64,000 nucleotides of DNA from the NCBI RefSeq assembly GCF_013423785.1, contig NZ_CP058952.1, forward strand, positions 1 through 64,000, in the 5' to 3' direction. The translations under genes were made by a program, and so were the position numbers. This DNA is from Chitinibacter fontanus (GTDB lineage Bacteria; Pseudomonadota; Gammaproteobacteria; Burkholderiales; Chitinibacteraceae). Positions 27,484-36,547 of the stretch are shown one piece after another. Positions within the stretch are counted from its first letter, which is position 1. Each line of letters starts with the position of its first letter. The notes under the pieces are model-generated. The model saw nothing but the letters and a program-made list of their open reading frames with translations, did no database searches and was not told where the DNA came from.

Positions 27484-27573
27484 AGCGAGCGCCATTTAGA
27501 GCCAGGAGTACGGAACACAGGAACCGGAGTGGACATCAAGTCCATGAGGATTCCGCGTACCGCACGACTCGCT
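27484..27573. other. Long structured element between fadN and fadA
   Basis: A nested inverted-repeat structure fills most of the 186-base gap: AGCGAG / CTCGCT outer arms (27484-27489, 27568-27573), GTACGGAA / TTCCGCGTAC (27508-27515, 27551-27560, one 2-base bulge) and TGGAC / GTCCA (27530-27534, 27540-27544). It has no T-run. It may be an RNA-processing or stability element, or a palindromic repeat of a dispersed family. Confidence 0.5.
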
Positions 27574-27607
27574 ATAAAGGGATGCGCAGCCGGTTTAAGC
27601 CCATTTT

Positions 27608-30007
27608 TTAGTTGCGTAGGGGCTTGTTGAATTCAATCATGTGCATAATGCGCTCCTGCGTTTTGCCTTTCTTCAGCAACCCCATAAAACGCTCACGCTC
27701 CAGCTTCAAGATCCAGTCCTCGTTAACCAACGTACCTGCCTCAACGTCGCCGCCGGTGACCACCTCGGCGATTTGCATGCCGATGTGGTAGTCGTATTTG
27801 GAAATAAAACCACCTTCCAACATATTCACGAGCTGGCCGCGGATCGTCGCCGCACCCGAGCGCCCTGCCACAGCAAATGCCTTCGGCGGCACTGGTGCAC
27901 GGTAGCCCGTCGCGGCCATTGCACGCACTTGGGCTTGCGCCACAAACAGCAATTCATTGGCGTTCATCACGACAATATCCGACTCTTTCAAGTAACCAAT
28001 CTGCTGGCCTTCTTCAGCACTGGTGCCGACTTTGGCTGTTGCCATGGCGAGGTAATAGTCTTTTAGGATTTCCAGAATATTCCCGTTACGGGCCAGTTTG
28101 GAGGCACGCAGCGCGAACTCTTTGCAACCGCCACCGGCTGGCAACAAGCCAACACCGACTTCAACCAGACCGATATAAGTTTCAACATGCGCCACCACAC
28201 GGGCGCAATGCATCAGAAACTCGCAACCGCCACCAAACGCGTAGCCTTGCGCTGCGCCAACCACGGGTACTTTGGCGTACTTAATCGCTTGAGAGGTGTT
28301 TTGAAATTCCGCCACCATCTGCTCGATCGCGGCAAAATCACCGGTCATAAACGCGGGACCCATGCTCATCAAATCAGCACCGACCGAGAATGGCGCTTCC
28401 GGATGCCAAATTACCAAGCCTTGATAGTATTGCTCTGCAATCTTTATGGATTCTTGCACCCCAGCCAATACTCCAGCACCGATGCAATGGGCTTTGGTTT
28501 TGAATGACAGTACCGGCACATCATTACCGCCCGTAGCGGCGGGCGGCAACCACATCCGTACGCTGTCGTTCTCGTAAATGGTTTGGCCAAAATCGGGCGC
28601 GACTTCGCCGAGCACTTGCGGCGGATAGAGCTGACGTTGATACACCGGCAATGTAGAACGCCCCACCAGCTCACCCGTCGCGGCATTCAACGAGCCGTTC
28701 GCGGCATGCACGCCATCACGTTGCAATACCCAAGCAGGCAGTGGCGTGCTGCTCAGCGTTTGACCTGCTGCGATATCGGCGGCAATCGCCTCAGCAACGG
28801 CCTTCCAGCCTGCGGCTTGCCACATTTCAAACGGGCCTTGCGCCCAGCCAAAACCCCAACGAATCGCAAAATCGACATCGCGGGCGTTATCGGCAATGTG
28901 CTCAAGCTGCACGGCGATGTAATGCCAAACATCGCGCAGACAAGCCCAGATAAATTGCGCCTCGGGCAATTCCGATTCACGCAAGGCCTTGATCCGTTCG
29001 GCTGGATCGGCAATTTTGAGCAAGGCCTTGACTGCATCGCTGCCTTTTTGCCCAGCGGCGACATACTCACCGCTGCTCACATCCAGCACCAGCAGCTCTT
29101 TCCCGACTTTTTTATAAATGCCTTGGCGAGTTTTTTGCCCCAGCGCACCAGCCGCAATCAGCTTTTGCAACCAATCGGGCGTAGTAAACAGGCTGTGCCA
29201 AGGATCGCTCGCCAGCGTATCGGTCATGGTTTTGACCACATGTGCAAAAGTATCCAAACCCACTACATCGGCAGTACGGAACGTCGCCGATTTAGGGCGC
29301 CCTAAACGCGGGCCAGTTAAATCGTCGACGACATCAAAGCGAATGCCAAAGTCTTGCGCATGCTTGATGGTGGTGAGCATCGAAAATACGCCAATGCGGT
29401 TGGCGATAAAATTGGGCGTATCTTTGGCGCGTACAACGCCTTTGCCCAGCCGCAGCGTCAGGAAAGTTTCCAGCGCACCCAGGGTATCGCCATGTACGCC
29501 TTGTGTAGCAATCAGTTCAACCAGATACATATAGCGTGGCGGATTGAAAAAATGGATGCCGCAAAAACGCGCGCGCAACTCGGCAGGCACGGCTTGCGCC
29601 AGACTCTCAATCGACAGACCCGAGGTATTGGTCGCTAAAATCGCATGTGGTGCTAGATGCGGCGCGATTTTGGCGTACAGGTCTGATTTCCAGTCGAGGC
29701 GTTCGGCAATCGCTTCGATCACCAAATCACAATCGGCCAGCAGCGCCAGATCGCTACCGTAATTGGCTGGCGTAATCCCATCAACGCGGCCCGCCGACAT
29801 CAGCGGGGCTGGCTTGAGTTTTTTCAGGTTATCAATGGCTTTAAGCGCAATGCCGTTCGCATCACCGTTCGGTGCAGGCAAATCGAACAGCACCGTGGCA
29901 ATACCAGCATTAGATAAATGTGCCGCGATTTGCGCGCCCATCACGCCCGCGCCCAGCACGGCGACTCGGCGAATTTGGGTCGTCGATTTTTGATTCAATG
30001 CAGTCAT
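27608..30007 (-). CDS. fadN: 3-hydroxyacyl-CoA dehydrogenase / enoyl-CoA hydratase, FadN-type
   Basis: A 799-aa bifunctional beta-oxidation enzyme. The NAD-dependent dehydrogenase comes first, with the Rossmann motif VLGAGVMGAQIAAHL near residue 18 and HFFNPP. The enoyl-CoA hydratase-like part is C-terminal, with GYAFGGGCEF and EVGVGLLPAGGG. This order is that of B. subtilis FadN and is opposite to E. coli FadB (hydratase first). It sits between fadL and fadA in the minus-strand fad cluster. Confidence 0.93.
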   Translation of the reverse strand: MTALNQKSTTQIRRVAVLGAGVMGAQIAAHLSNAGIATVLFDLPAPNGDANGIALKAIDNLKKLKPAPLMSAGRVDGITPANYGSDLALLADCDLVIEAIAERLDWKSDLYAKIAPHLAPHAILATNTSGLSIESLAQAVPAELRARFCGIHFFNPPRYMYLVELIATQGVHGDTLGALETFLTLRLGKGVVRAKDTPNFIANRIGVFSMLTTIKHAQDFGIRFDVVDDLTGPRLGRPKSATFRTADVVGLDTFAHVVKTMTDTLASDPWHSLFTTPDWLQKLIAAGALGQKTRQGIYKKVGKELLVLDVSSGEYVAAGQKGSDAVKALLKIADPAERIKALRESELPEAQFIWACLRDVWHYIAVQLEHIADNARDVDFAIRWGFGWAQGPFEMWQAAGWKAVAEAIAADIAAGQTLSSTPLPAWVLQRDGVHAANGSLNAATGELVGRSTLPVYQRQLYPPQVLGEVAPDFGQTIYENDSVRMWLPPAATGGNDVPVLSFKTKAHCIGAGVLAGVQESIKIAEQYYQGLVIWHPEAPFSVGADLMSMGPAFMTGDFAAIEQMVAEFQNTSQAIKYAKVPVVGAAQGYAFGGGCEFLMHCARVVAHVETYIGLVEVGVGLLPAGGGCKEFALRASKLARNGNILEILKDYYLAMATAKVGTSAEEGQQIGYLKESDIVVMNANELLFVAQAQVRAMAATGYRAPVPPKAFAVAGRSGAATIRGQLVNMLEGGFISKYDYHIGMQIAEVVTGGDVEAGTLVNEDWILKLERERFMGLLKKGKTQERIMHMIEFNKPLRN

Positions 30008-30035
30008 TATTAAGGCCTCGAGTGAGGTTTACTGA

Positions 30036-30060
30036 TGCCGAGCGAGTGCGTCGCTCGGCA
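30036..30060. other. 10-bp perfect hairpin between fadL and fadN
   Basis: TGCCGAGCGA and TCGCTCGGCA pair perfectly around a 5-base loop in the 70-base gap between the fadL stop and the fadN start. No T-run follows on either strand, so it is unlikely to be a strong terminator. It may tune relative expression or block exonucleases. Confidence 0.55.
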
Positions 30061-30077
30061 GTGGGCAGTGGTGAGAC

Positions 30078-31418
30078 TTAGAAACGATGGTTGTATTGCA
30101 TACCCAACGTGATCGAGCTAACACTGTAATTGCCGCTGATATTGCCGGCCGCCGCTTCGCTAGGATGTAGTGGCTTACGATCAATATTGGAATCTTTCAG
30201 TTGAACATAAATAGCGGCCAAGTCGATCGAGTTATTCTGGTCAAAGTTATAACGTCCGCCCAGCGCGTACCAGATGCGGTCACTATCTGGAATACTCGCA
30301 ATTCGCTCCGCCGCGTTTGATTCAGGCGATTGATCGTAAGCTAGACCAAAGCGCAAAGACCAAGTTTGATTTGGCGTGTAGGTAGCGCCAATTGAGTAGC
30401 GGCTGGTATCGCTCCAATTGGTAACGGTCACAGAATCAGTACGCCCGGTCGCTTTGATGCGAATTTCATCGAAGCGCGAGTGACCAGTCCATGTGTAATC
30501 AGCAGTAAGTGCCCATTCTTGATTGAGCTGATGAAACGCATTAATCGAAAACGACTCAGGTGTTTCCACGTCTAGCGTTGCGGCGGTGTCTTTCAGTGAA
30601 GCACCAATCGCAGTGGCTTGTAATTGAGCCGGTACGGTAAATTTTAAATCGCCTTTAAGCTTGTGCTTGATGGCTGAGCGATATGCAACCCCCACCCGCG
30701 TCGCTTCATTAATATTAAATAGCGCGCCCAAATTGAAACCATAGCCAATATCATCGCCAGTCACTTCCGATTTACCATCGTAAGCTGGGTTGCCTGACAA
30801 GGCGGGGTTACGCGTAGCAGTGCCTAAATCTAGCGCTTTGCTCAATAAGCCATCAATATATTGCACACTTACACCGGCACCGACTGACACGGTGTCATTA
30901 AACTTATATGAGATGGACGGATTCAGATTAAGGGTTTTGATTTGGCTCTCAAGGGTTTGGTAGCGCCCCACCCAACCCGCGTCGTAATCAGTGTGCGAAC
31001 CAAAGGGCACAAACATACCCACCCCGACATGCAACTGATCATTAATCTGATGGGTCAGATACGCATGTGGCACGGCAGTGGTAACGCCAAAATTACCGCC
31101 ATTACTACCACCAGTGGCTTTGCCTAAAGCAGTGGTTGTTTTGGTATTGGTGAATTCACCATCAGGCATGATGACATTGAGTACACCTGATACCTGTGTA
31201 CCTTCTAGGCGACTCATACCCGCCGGATTGTAAAAAATGGTTGAAGCATCCATTACTTCTGCAGCACCAGAATTGGCCACGCCCTGATTACTGGCACTTT
31301 GTGTACCAAAGTGGTAACCAGAAGCGAAGACCGAGCCTGAACTGAGCATCGCGCCCATTAAGCCAATCATTTTCAAAGAACGAACGGTGGTTTTGAGAGT
31401 AAATGCGCTTTGTATCAT
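30078..31418 (-). CDS. fadL: Outer-membrane long-chain fatty acid transporter (FadL family)
   Basis: A 446-aa FadL/OmpP1 barrel. The signal peptide ends SVFASG near residue 33. The mature start has the family NPAGMSRL plug segment (STIFYNPAGMSRLEGTQ), then FVPFGSHTDY, SISYKFND and a C-terminal barrel strand ending in aromatic Phe (QYNHRF). It imports long-chain fatty acids for the enzymes encoded around it. ATG 31418 has TTGGAG eight bases upstream; longer frames run back toward the fadE stop without a good start. Confidence 0.92.
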   Translation of the reverse strand: MIQSAFTLKTTVRSLKMIGLMGAMLSSGSVFASGYHFGTQSASNQGVANSGAAEVMDASTIFYNPAGMSRLEGTQVSGVLNVIMPDGEFTNTKTTTALGKATGGSNGGNFGVTTAVPHAYLTHQINDQLHVGVGMFVPFGSHTDYDAGWVGRYQTLESQIKTLNLNPSISYKFNDTVSVGAGVSVQYIDGLLSKALDLGTATRNPALSGNPAYDGKSEVTGDDIGYGFNLGALFNINEATRVGVAYRSAIKHKLKGDLKFTVPAQLQATAIGASLKDTAATLDVETPESFSINAFHQLNQEWALTADYTWTGHSRFDEIRIKATGRTDSVTVTNWSDTSRYSIGATYTPNQTWSLRFGLAYDQSPESNAAERIASIPDSDRIWYALGGRYNFDQNNSIDLAAIYVQLKDSNIDRKPLHPSEAAAGNISGNYSVSSITLGMQYNHRF

Positions 31419-31492
31419 TATCGTATCTCCAAGTGGTGCTGCTTCAATCAACCAGCTCTTAGTCTGGTACTTATCTCGTCCAAGGGACTTCA

Positions 31493-33949
31493 TCAAACAA
31501 TACTGCGACGGATTGCATCAGGATCTGGGTTAGCCAAATTGGCATCAAAATCATCGACCATAATGACTTCACGCTTTAGTCGCCGTGCACGCGTCACGGC
31601 GGCAAACTCATCATCATTAATCAAGCCTAATGCCAATGCTTCTTGCAAACGCGCGCATGCAGTAAGTTGCTTGAGCTGCCCTTCACGCTGCGCTCGGCGC
31701 AACTTGCTTTCCAAGCCTTCAGTTTCAATGACGGCTTTAAGCGCAAACTCGAGTACGCCAACCGAATCGTGCTCATCATTGGGGCGATACATATATTTAA
31801 CTAAACGATCACGCGCAACAGATGGCTCCATCAGCGTGCGAGCAATGCGCGTCCCAACCCGGTCGGCGGGCGCTTTCATGCTCATGCCACATGGAAATGC
31901 GATTCGCCGCGCGCACCAAGCGATAAAGCGGTTTGGATGGTTAGCCAAAAAGCCATTCATCGCCTCCTGACAATCATAAAGCGCGGTCTCAACTGCCCAG
32001 CGCACCAGTGGACGATCTTCTTTAGGCTCACCATCGTCATGGAATTTTTTCAAAGCGGCGGTGGCAATATAGAGGTTGGACAACATATCGCCCAAGCGCG
32101 CCGAGAGTTTCTCTTTAAATTTCAAACTACCGCCCAGCGTACCCATCCCTAAATCAGCCAGGAAGGCAAATGCACTAGAAAAACGAACGATATCGCGATA
32201 ATTTTGCGCCGTCGGGCCATCTTTCGGTGATGAAACCAAACGCGCACCCGTCAGACCTAGCCACAAGGCACGCACTGCATTTGAGATAGCAAAACCAATA
32301 TGGCCAATCACTGCAGCATCAAATGCCGCCAAATCTTTGTTCATAGCCGCTCGTAATTCTTTGAGTACAAACGGATGACAGCGAATTGCACCTTGACCAA
32401 AGATAATCATGCTGCGGGTCAGAATATTCGCGCCTTCGACCGTAATCGCGACGGGTATAGCCTGATAACCAAGAGCCAAGTAGTTACGCGGGCCGATACA
32501 TACCGCTTTTCCGGCGTGCACATCCATCGCATCATTGATGGTTTTACGCATGCGCTCGGTATTGTGGTATTTCAAAATACCGGACAAAACTGACGGCTTC
32601 TCCCCCATATCCAGCGCTGTTAACGCCAAGCGTTGCGCGGCATCCATTTGATAGGTATAGCCACCAATCCGACCGAGCGCTTCATCTACCCCTTCAAAGC
32701 GGCCAATCGACAAGCCAAACTGGCTACGAATCCGTGCATAAGCACCAGTGGTGTAGGATGCCAATTTACCGGAAGCGACCGACATCGCAGGCAAGGAAAT
32801 ACAGCGGCCGACCGACAGGCATTCCACCAGCATTTTCCAGCCTTGGCCGACATAATCTTGCCCACCAATCACCCAATCCATAGGGATAAAGACATCTTTA
32901 CCCCAGTTGGGGCCATTCTGGAAAGTGCTGGTGCCGGGATAGTGACGACGGCCAATATGCACACCATCATGATCAGTCGGGATCAGCGCACAAGTGATAC
33001 CCACATCATCCTTAGTGCCGATCAGATGATCTGGGTCGTACAGCTTGAACGCCATCCCCAGAATCGTCGCCACCGGACCGAGCGTGATATAGCGTTTTTC
33101 CCAACTAAGCCGAATACCCAGCACGTTTTCATGGCGTTGCCCAGTGCGTTTATCGGTATAGCTGCCACGAGTCACCACCCCATAATCGGGGATTCCGCCA
33201 GCATCTGAGCCGGCCTCAGGGCTGGTCAGTGCGAAACAAGGAATTTCCTCACCTTTGGCTAAACGCGGTAAATAGTAGTTTTTTTGCTCTGTAGTACCGT
33301 AGTGCTGCAACAACTCACCCGGCCCCAAGGAATTAGGCACCATTACCGTTACGGCTGCACTTCCTGAGCGAGTAGCAATTTTGGTCACCACGCGTGCATG
33401 GGCGTAATTTGAAAATTGCTTTCCACCGTATTCTTTTTTGATAATCATGCCCAAAAAGCCATTTTGCTTGATGTAGTCCCAAACCTCGGGCGACAAATCT
33501 TTGCGATTTTGGGTAATATCCCAATCGTTAAGCATTTGGCACAAAGTCTCAGTTGGGCCATTCAAAAAAGCTTCTTCTTCGGCATTTAGCTTCGGTTCAG
33601 GGTAATTATGCAATTCGGCAAAGTTAGGTTTGCCACTGAACAACTCACGATCCCACCACACCGTACCAGCATCAATGGCTTCCTGTTCAGTTTGTGACAT
33701 CGGAGGTGTAATTTTGCGGAAGATGCCAAACAATGGGCCAGTTAAAATAATCTGACGCAAGGGCTTCACATTCAAAATAATTGCCAGCGTCACCAATACA
33801 TATAAGTAGATCGGCGACGCCCCCTGTATCAAAACTCCATAAGCGGCACCAGCCAAAATCATGCTGGAGCTGAGCCAGAGAGGCGCACGTAAATACGCCA
33901 AAGCCCCCAACAGCAACACTACGCTTGCAATGCAAATAACGAGGGTCAT
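31493..33949 (-). CDS. fadE: Acyl-CoA dehydrogenase (FadE)
   Basis: An 818-aa acyl-CoA dehydrogenase of the long FadE class. N-terminal hydrophobic helices (about 1-65) precede the catalytic region, with GFLGMIIKKEYGGKQFS, CFALTSPEAGSDAG and TVEGANILTRSMIIFGQGA. A roughly 200-residue C-terminal extension ends the protein, as in E. coli FadE. It catalyses the first beta-oxidation step. It starts 9 bases after the regulator gene, implying cotranscription. Confidence 0.95.
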   Translation of the reverse strand: MTLVICIASVVLLLGALAYLRAPLWLSSSMILAGAAYGVLIQGASPIYLYVLVTLAIILNVKPLRQIILTGPLFGIFRKITPPMSQTEQEAIDAGTVWWDRELFSGKPNFAELHNYPEPKLNAEEEAFLNGPTETLCQMLNDWDITQNRKDLSPEVWDYIKQNGFLGMIIKKEYGGKQFSNYAHARVVTKIATRSGSAAVTVMVPNSLGPGELLQHYGTTEQKNYYLPRLAKGEEIPCFALTSPEAGSDAGGIPDYGVVTRGSYTDKRTGQRHENVLGIRLSWEKRYITLGPVATILGMAFKLYDPDHLIGTKDDVGITCALIPTDHDGVHIGRRHYPGTSTFQNGPNWGKDVFIPMDWVIGGQDYVGQGWKMLVECLSVGRCISLPAMSVASGKLASYTTGAYARIRSQFGLSIGRFEGVDEALGRIGGYTYQMDAAQRLALTALDMGEKPSVLSGILKYHNTERMRKTINDAMDVHAGKAVCIGPRNYLALGYQAIPVAITVEGANILTRSMIIFGQGAIRCHPFVLKELRAAMNKDLAAFDAAVIGHIGFAISNAVRALWLGLTGARLVSSPKDGPTAQNYRDIVRFSSAFAFLADLGMGTLGGSLKFKEKLSARLGDMLSNLYIATAALKKFHDDGEPKEDRPLVRWAVETALYDCQEAMNGFLANHPNRFIAWCARRIAFPCGMSMKAPADRVGTRIARTLMEPSVARDRLVKYMYRPNDEHDSVGVLEFALKAVIETEGLESKLRRAQREGQLKQLTACARLQEALALGLINDDEFAAVTRARRLKREVIMVDDFDANLANPDPDAIRRSIV

Positions 33950-33958
33950 TTTAGCCTC

Positions 33959-34609
33959 CTAGGCCTGAACGGCTGCTGGGCTGGTGAGGCCCGCAGAAAT
34001 AAACGGAAGTAACATTTGTGCCACGCGTTGCGGATCACGCGCATTGACCATCGGTTGAGCGGTAAAAAGTCGCAACACATGGTTACCGGCAAATGCGTTA
34101 AACATGGCACTGGTCATAAAGTGAAAACGCCAAGCCACCTCAGTGGACGATAAATCTGGCAGCGCACGCTCAAGCGCATCCTGATAGCGACGGGTTAACT
34201 CACCATAGCGCTGTGGAATTTTTTCCTTCAAAATTGAACGTGGTTCAACATAGGTGCGCGCCAAAAGTCGCACAAACACCAAACCACCGTATTCAGGATT
34301 ACTTCCCATCTCCAAGGCGGCAGATAAAAATGATTCAGCAATTGCAATGGGGTTATTGGCCTGTGGGGTTGCCTCGAGCTCGGTGAGTTTAGCCAGCGAA
34401 AGCCGCACAAATGGCTCTGCACGCCGCTCAAAAACGGCTTGAAACAAACCATCCTTCGACCCAAAATAATAATTTACAGCGGCGATATTCACTTCGGCTG
34501 CTGCGGTAATTTGCCGCATCGAGGTGCCATCAAACCCGTGGTCGATAAATAGCAACTCAGCAGCATTTAATATGCGAGTGGATGTATCGAGATTTTTTAC
34601 AGCTTCCAT
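33959..34609 (-). CDS. TetR-family fatty-acid regulator, PsrA-like
   Basis: A 216-aa TetR-family repressor. The N-terminal helix-turn-helix (RILNAAELLFIDHGFDGTSM, then VNYYFGSKDGLF) is followed by a ligand-binding domain with a C-terminal TetR_C-like segment. ATG 34609 has GGAG six bases upstream. A perfect PsrA-type operator lies 42 bases before it, and fadE follows immediately. I infer a PsrA/FadR functional equivalent that senses long-chain fatty acids or acyl-CoA and represses its own operon. Confidence 0.87.
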   Translation of the reverse strand: MEAVKNLDTSTRILNAAELLFIDHGFDGTSMRQITAAAEVNIAAVNYYFGSKDGLFQAVFERRAEPFVRLSLAKLTELEATPQANNPIAIAESFLSAALEMGSNPEYGGLVFVRLLARTYVEPRSILKEKIPQRYGELTRRYQDALERALPDLSSTEVAWRFHFMTSAMFNAFAGNHVLRLFTAQPMVNARDPQRVAQMLLPFISAGLTSPAAVQA

Positions 34610-34650
34610 CGTCTACTCCGGCATCCATTTTTGTAGTTGACTTAAATCAA

Positions 34651-34670
34651 TTTCAAACGAGTGTTTGAAA
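34651..34670. promoter_or_regulatory. PsrA-type operator upstream of the regulator-fadE-fadL operon
   Basis: TTTCAAACGAGTGTTTGAAA contains two perfect 8-base arms around GAGT and matches the PsrA consensus (G/C)AAAC-N2-4-GTTT(G/C). It is in the spacer between the TetR-type regulator and the divergent DUF4124 gene, the expected place for autorepression. The rest of this 193-base spacer shows no other clear element. Confidence 0.8.
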
Positions 34671-34802
34671 ATTAAATCTCAGCCTCGTATAAGTCAAGTA
34701 GCAAATGCTTAAATACAGGTTTTTGCTTAGATCGCTGCAGCTAATTGGTAACACTTCGCAAACAGCACCCCGCACTTGCAGCATTGAAATGGAAACATCG
34801 CC

Positions 34803-35081
34803 ATGCACAGACTTGCAGGCTTAATGCTTTGCGGCCTCCTAAGCCCGCTCTATGCTGAGCAGGTGTATAAGTGCCAAACCCAACAAGGGAAGACGTCATA
34901 TCAAGATACCCCCTGCTTGACAGGTACTCAGTCTGTAGTCAAAGAGCTTAAAACTTTTGGAGCACAAGCTGCGAAACCCTTACCCGCTGTGAGCAACGCA
35001 ACCTCAACACCCCCCCCAGCCCAACTCAGATGCCGAGCCCATCGCCGACGCCGACCAAGCCCAAAGTCAACCCTGATCTAA
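34803..35081 (+). CDS. DUF4124-domain protein, frame broken at a C8 tract
   Basis: A 92-aa ORF. A signal peptide (MHRLAGLMLCGLLSPLYA) precedes the DUF4124 pattern EQVYKCQTQQGKTSYQDTPC. DUF4124 proteins are secreted and of unknown role. After the C8 tract at 35010-35017 the frame continues only as an implausible Arg-rich tail (RCRAHRRRRPSP) and stops. The next frame continues naturally for 60 more codons. The gene as read is thus truncated, by a real indel, phase variation, slippage or a sequencing error. Confidence 0.7.
   Translation: MHRLAGLMLCGLLSPLYAEQVYKCQTQQGKTSYQDTPCLTGTQSVVKELKTFGAQAAKPLPAVSNATSTPPPAQLRCRAHRRRRPSPKSTLI
35010..35017. repeat. Homopolymeric C8 tract inside the DUF4124 gene
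   Basis: Eight consecutive C residues encode part of a proline-rich linker. One more C (or two fewer) would join the N-terminal DUF4124 frame to the downstream frame. Such tracts are typical contingency or slippage sites. Confidence 0.85.
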
Positions 35082-35209
35082 GCGCAACGGAAAATTGCAG
35101 TGTCGACAACCCCAATCGGGATCCAGAGTTTTGCCGCCCCGCCAACCTGCGCAATGTGTATGGTTTACCGCTACGTCCAGCAGCGGTGCAACCCAAACCA
35201 GCACGCTGA
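35018..35209 (+). pseudogene. Displaced C-terminal part of the DUF4124 protein
   Basis: In the frame shifted relative to the upstream ORF, 63 codons read without a stop to TGA at 35207-35209: SPTQMPSPSPTPTKPK (a plausible linker), then ENCSVDNPNRDPEFC and LRNVYGLPLRP. It has no start codon of its own with a ribosome site. Joined to the N-terminal ORF it would give a protein of about 135 aa. Confidence 0.65.
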
Positions 35210-35304
35210 TCCCATACTCAACGATCTGGCGGCAACAATATTGCACGTCGTAATCTAATTGCCGGCTGTGCTACACTGCCGTCACCCTGACAAAGGCGGC
35301 AGAC

Positions 35305-36540
35305 ATGTACGAATTACTGATTGGCTTACGCTATACCCGTGCCAAACGCAGAAACGGTTTTATCTCGTTTATTTCCTTGATTTCAATCGTTGGCATAGCC
35401 CTTGGCGTGGCAGCGCTGATTATTGTGCTTTCCGTAATGAATGGTTTTCAGGAAGAAGTACGCAACCGTATTCTGGGCATGGCTTCACATATCACCATTT
35501 CTAGCCCAAGTAATGCGCTAGCGGATTGGCAAACTGCGGCCAAGGTGGCCAGCCAAAACCCTCACGTCAAAGGTTCTGCCCCCTATGTACTAGGTCAAGG
35601 GCTCTTTACCAACGGCAGCCAGGTCAAAGGTGTTTTAGTACGCGGCATTGAACCCGCCGAAGAACCCAAAGTCAGTGAAATCACCGAAAAAATGCTGGCA
35701 GGCTCTGCCAGTGCACTCAAAGCCGATGAGTTCTCGGTCGTTCTTGGCTGGAGCCTGGCTCAAGAATTAGGCGTCACTCTGGGTGACAAAGTCACTCTAA
35801 TTACCCCGCAAGGACAAGTAACGCCCGCCGGCCTAATTCCTCGTTTACGCCAATTTACTGTTGTGGGTATTTTTAAAGCAGATTACTACCCTTACGACGC
35901 GAATTTGGCCCTAATTCACCTGTCCGATGCACAAAAGCTCTACCGAACAGGGCTGGCGGTCACAGGTGTGCGCATCAAGCTGGACGATTTATTCCAAGCC
36001 CGTCAGGTTGCTCGGCAAATCAACCGTGACTTACCCGATTTACTCGTGGCCGACTGGAGTCAGGAAAACCCAACTTACTTTAGAGCAGTAGAAATTGAGA
36101 AACGCATGATGTTCATTATTTTGACGCTTATCGTTGCAGTGGCTGCATTTAATTTAGTCTCGACATTAGTGATGGTCGTTACGGATAAGCAAGCTGATAT
36201 TGCGATTCTGCGCACACTGGGCGCCTCACCAAGCTCGATTATGAAAATTTTTCTGGTGCAAGGCGCTATGTCAGGCGTGATTGGCACCGTAAGTGGCGTA
36301 GTGGGCGGCGTGCTTATTGCACTGAATATAGGCACGATAGTGCCATTCATCGAACGTGTTATCGGCAGCCGAATCTTGTCCGCTGATGTTTACCTGATCA
36401 GTGAACTGCCAAGCCGCGTGATTCCAGCTGATGTCGTGAGCATCGGTGTGATTTCTTTGCTGCTAGCCTTACTGGCCACTCTTTATCCAAGCTGGCGTGC
36501 TTCACGCGTCAACCCAGCCGAAGCTTTACGGTACGAATAG
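35305..36540 (+). CDS. lolC: Lipoprotein-releasing ABC transporter permease LolC/LolE family
   Basis: A 411-aa permease with the FtsX/MacB topology: one helix at about 22-46, a large periplasmic domain, then three helices at about 270-292, 320-345 and 375-398. [20 protein letters not shown] at the start and [18 protein letters not shown] at the end are Lol hallmarks. It extracts outer-membrane lipoproteins for LolA. Only one permease gene is seen next to lolD, so a LolF-like single permease is possible. AAAGGCGG precedes ATG 35305. Confidence 0.93.
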   Translation: MYELLIGLRYTRAKRRNGFISFISLISIVGIALGVAALIIVLSVMNGFQEEVRNRILGMASHITISSPSNALADWQTAAKVASQNPHVKGSAPYVLGQGLFTNGSQVKGVLVRGIEPAEEPKVSEITEKMLAGSASALKADEFSVVLGWSLAQELGVTLGDKVTLITPQGQVTPAGLIPRLRQFTVVGIFKADYYPYDANLALIHLSDAQKLYRTGLAVTGVRIKLDDLFQARQVARQINRDLPDLLVADWSQENPTYFRAVEIEKRMMFIILTLIVAVAAFNLVSTLVMVVTDKQADIAILRTLGASPSSIMKIFLVQGAMSGVIGTVSGVVGGVLIALNIGTIVPFIERVIGSRILSADVYLISELPSRVIPADVVSIGVISLLLALLATLYPSWRASRVNPAEALRYE

Positions 36541-36547
36541 GCACACT

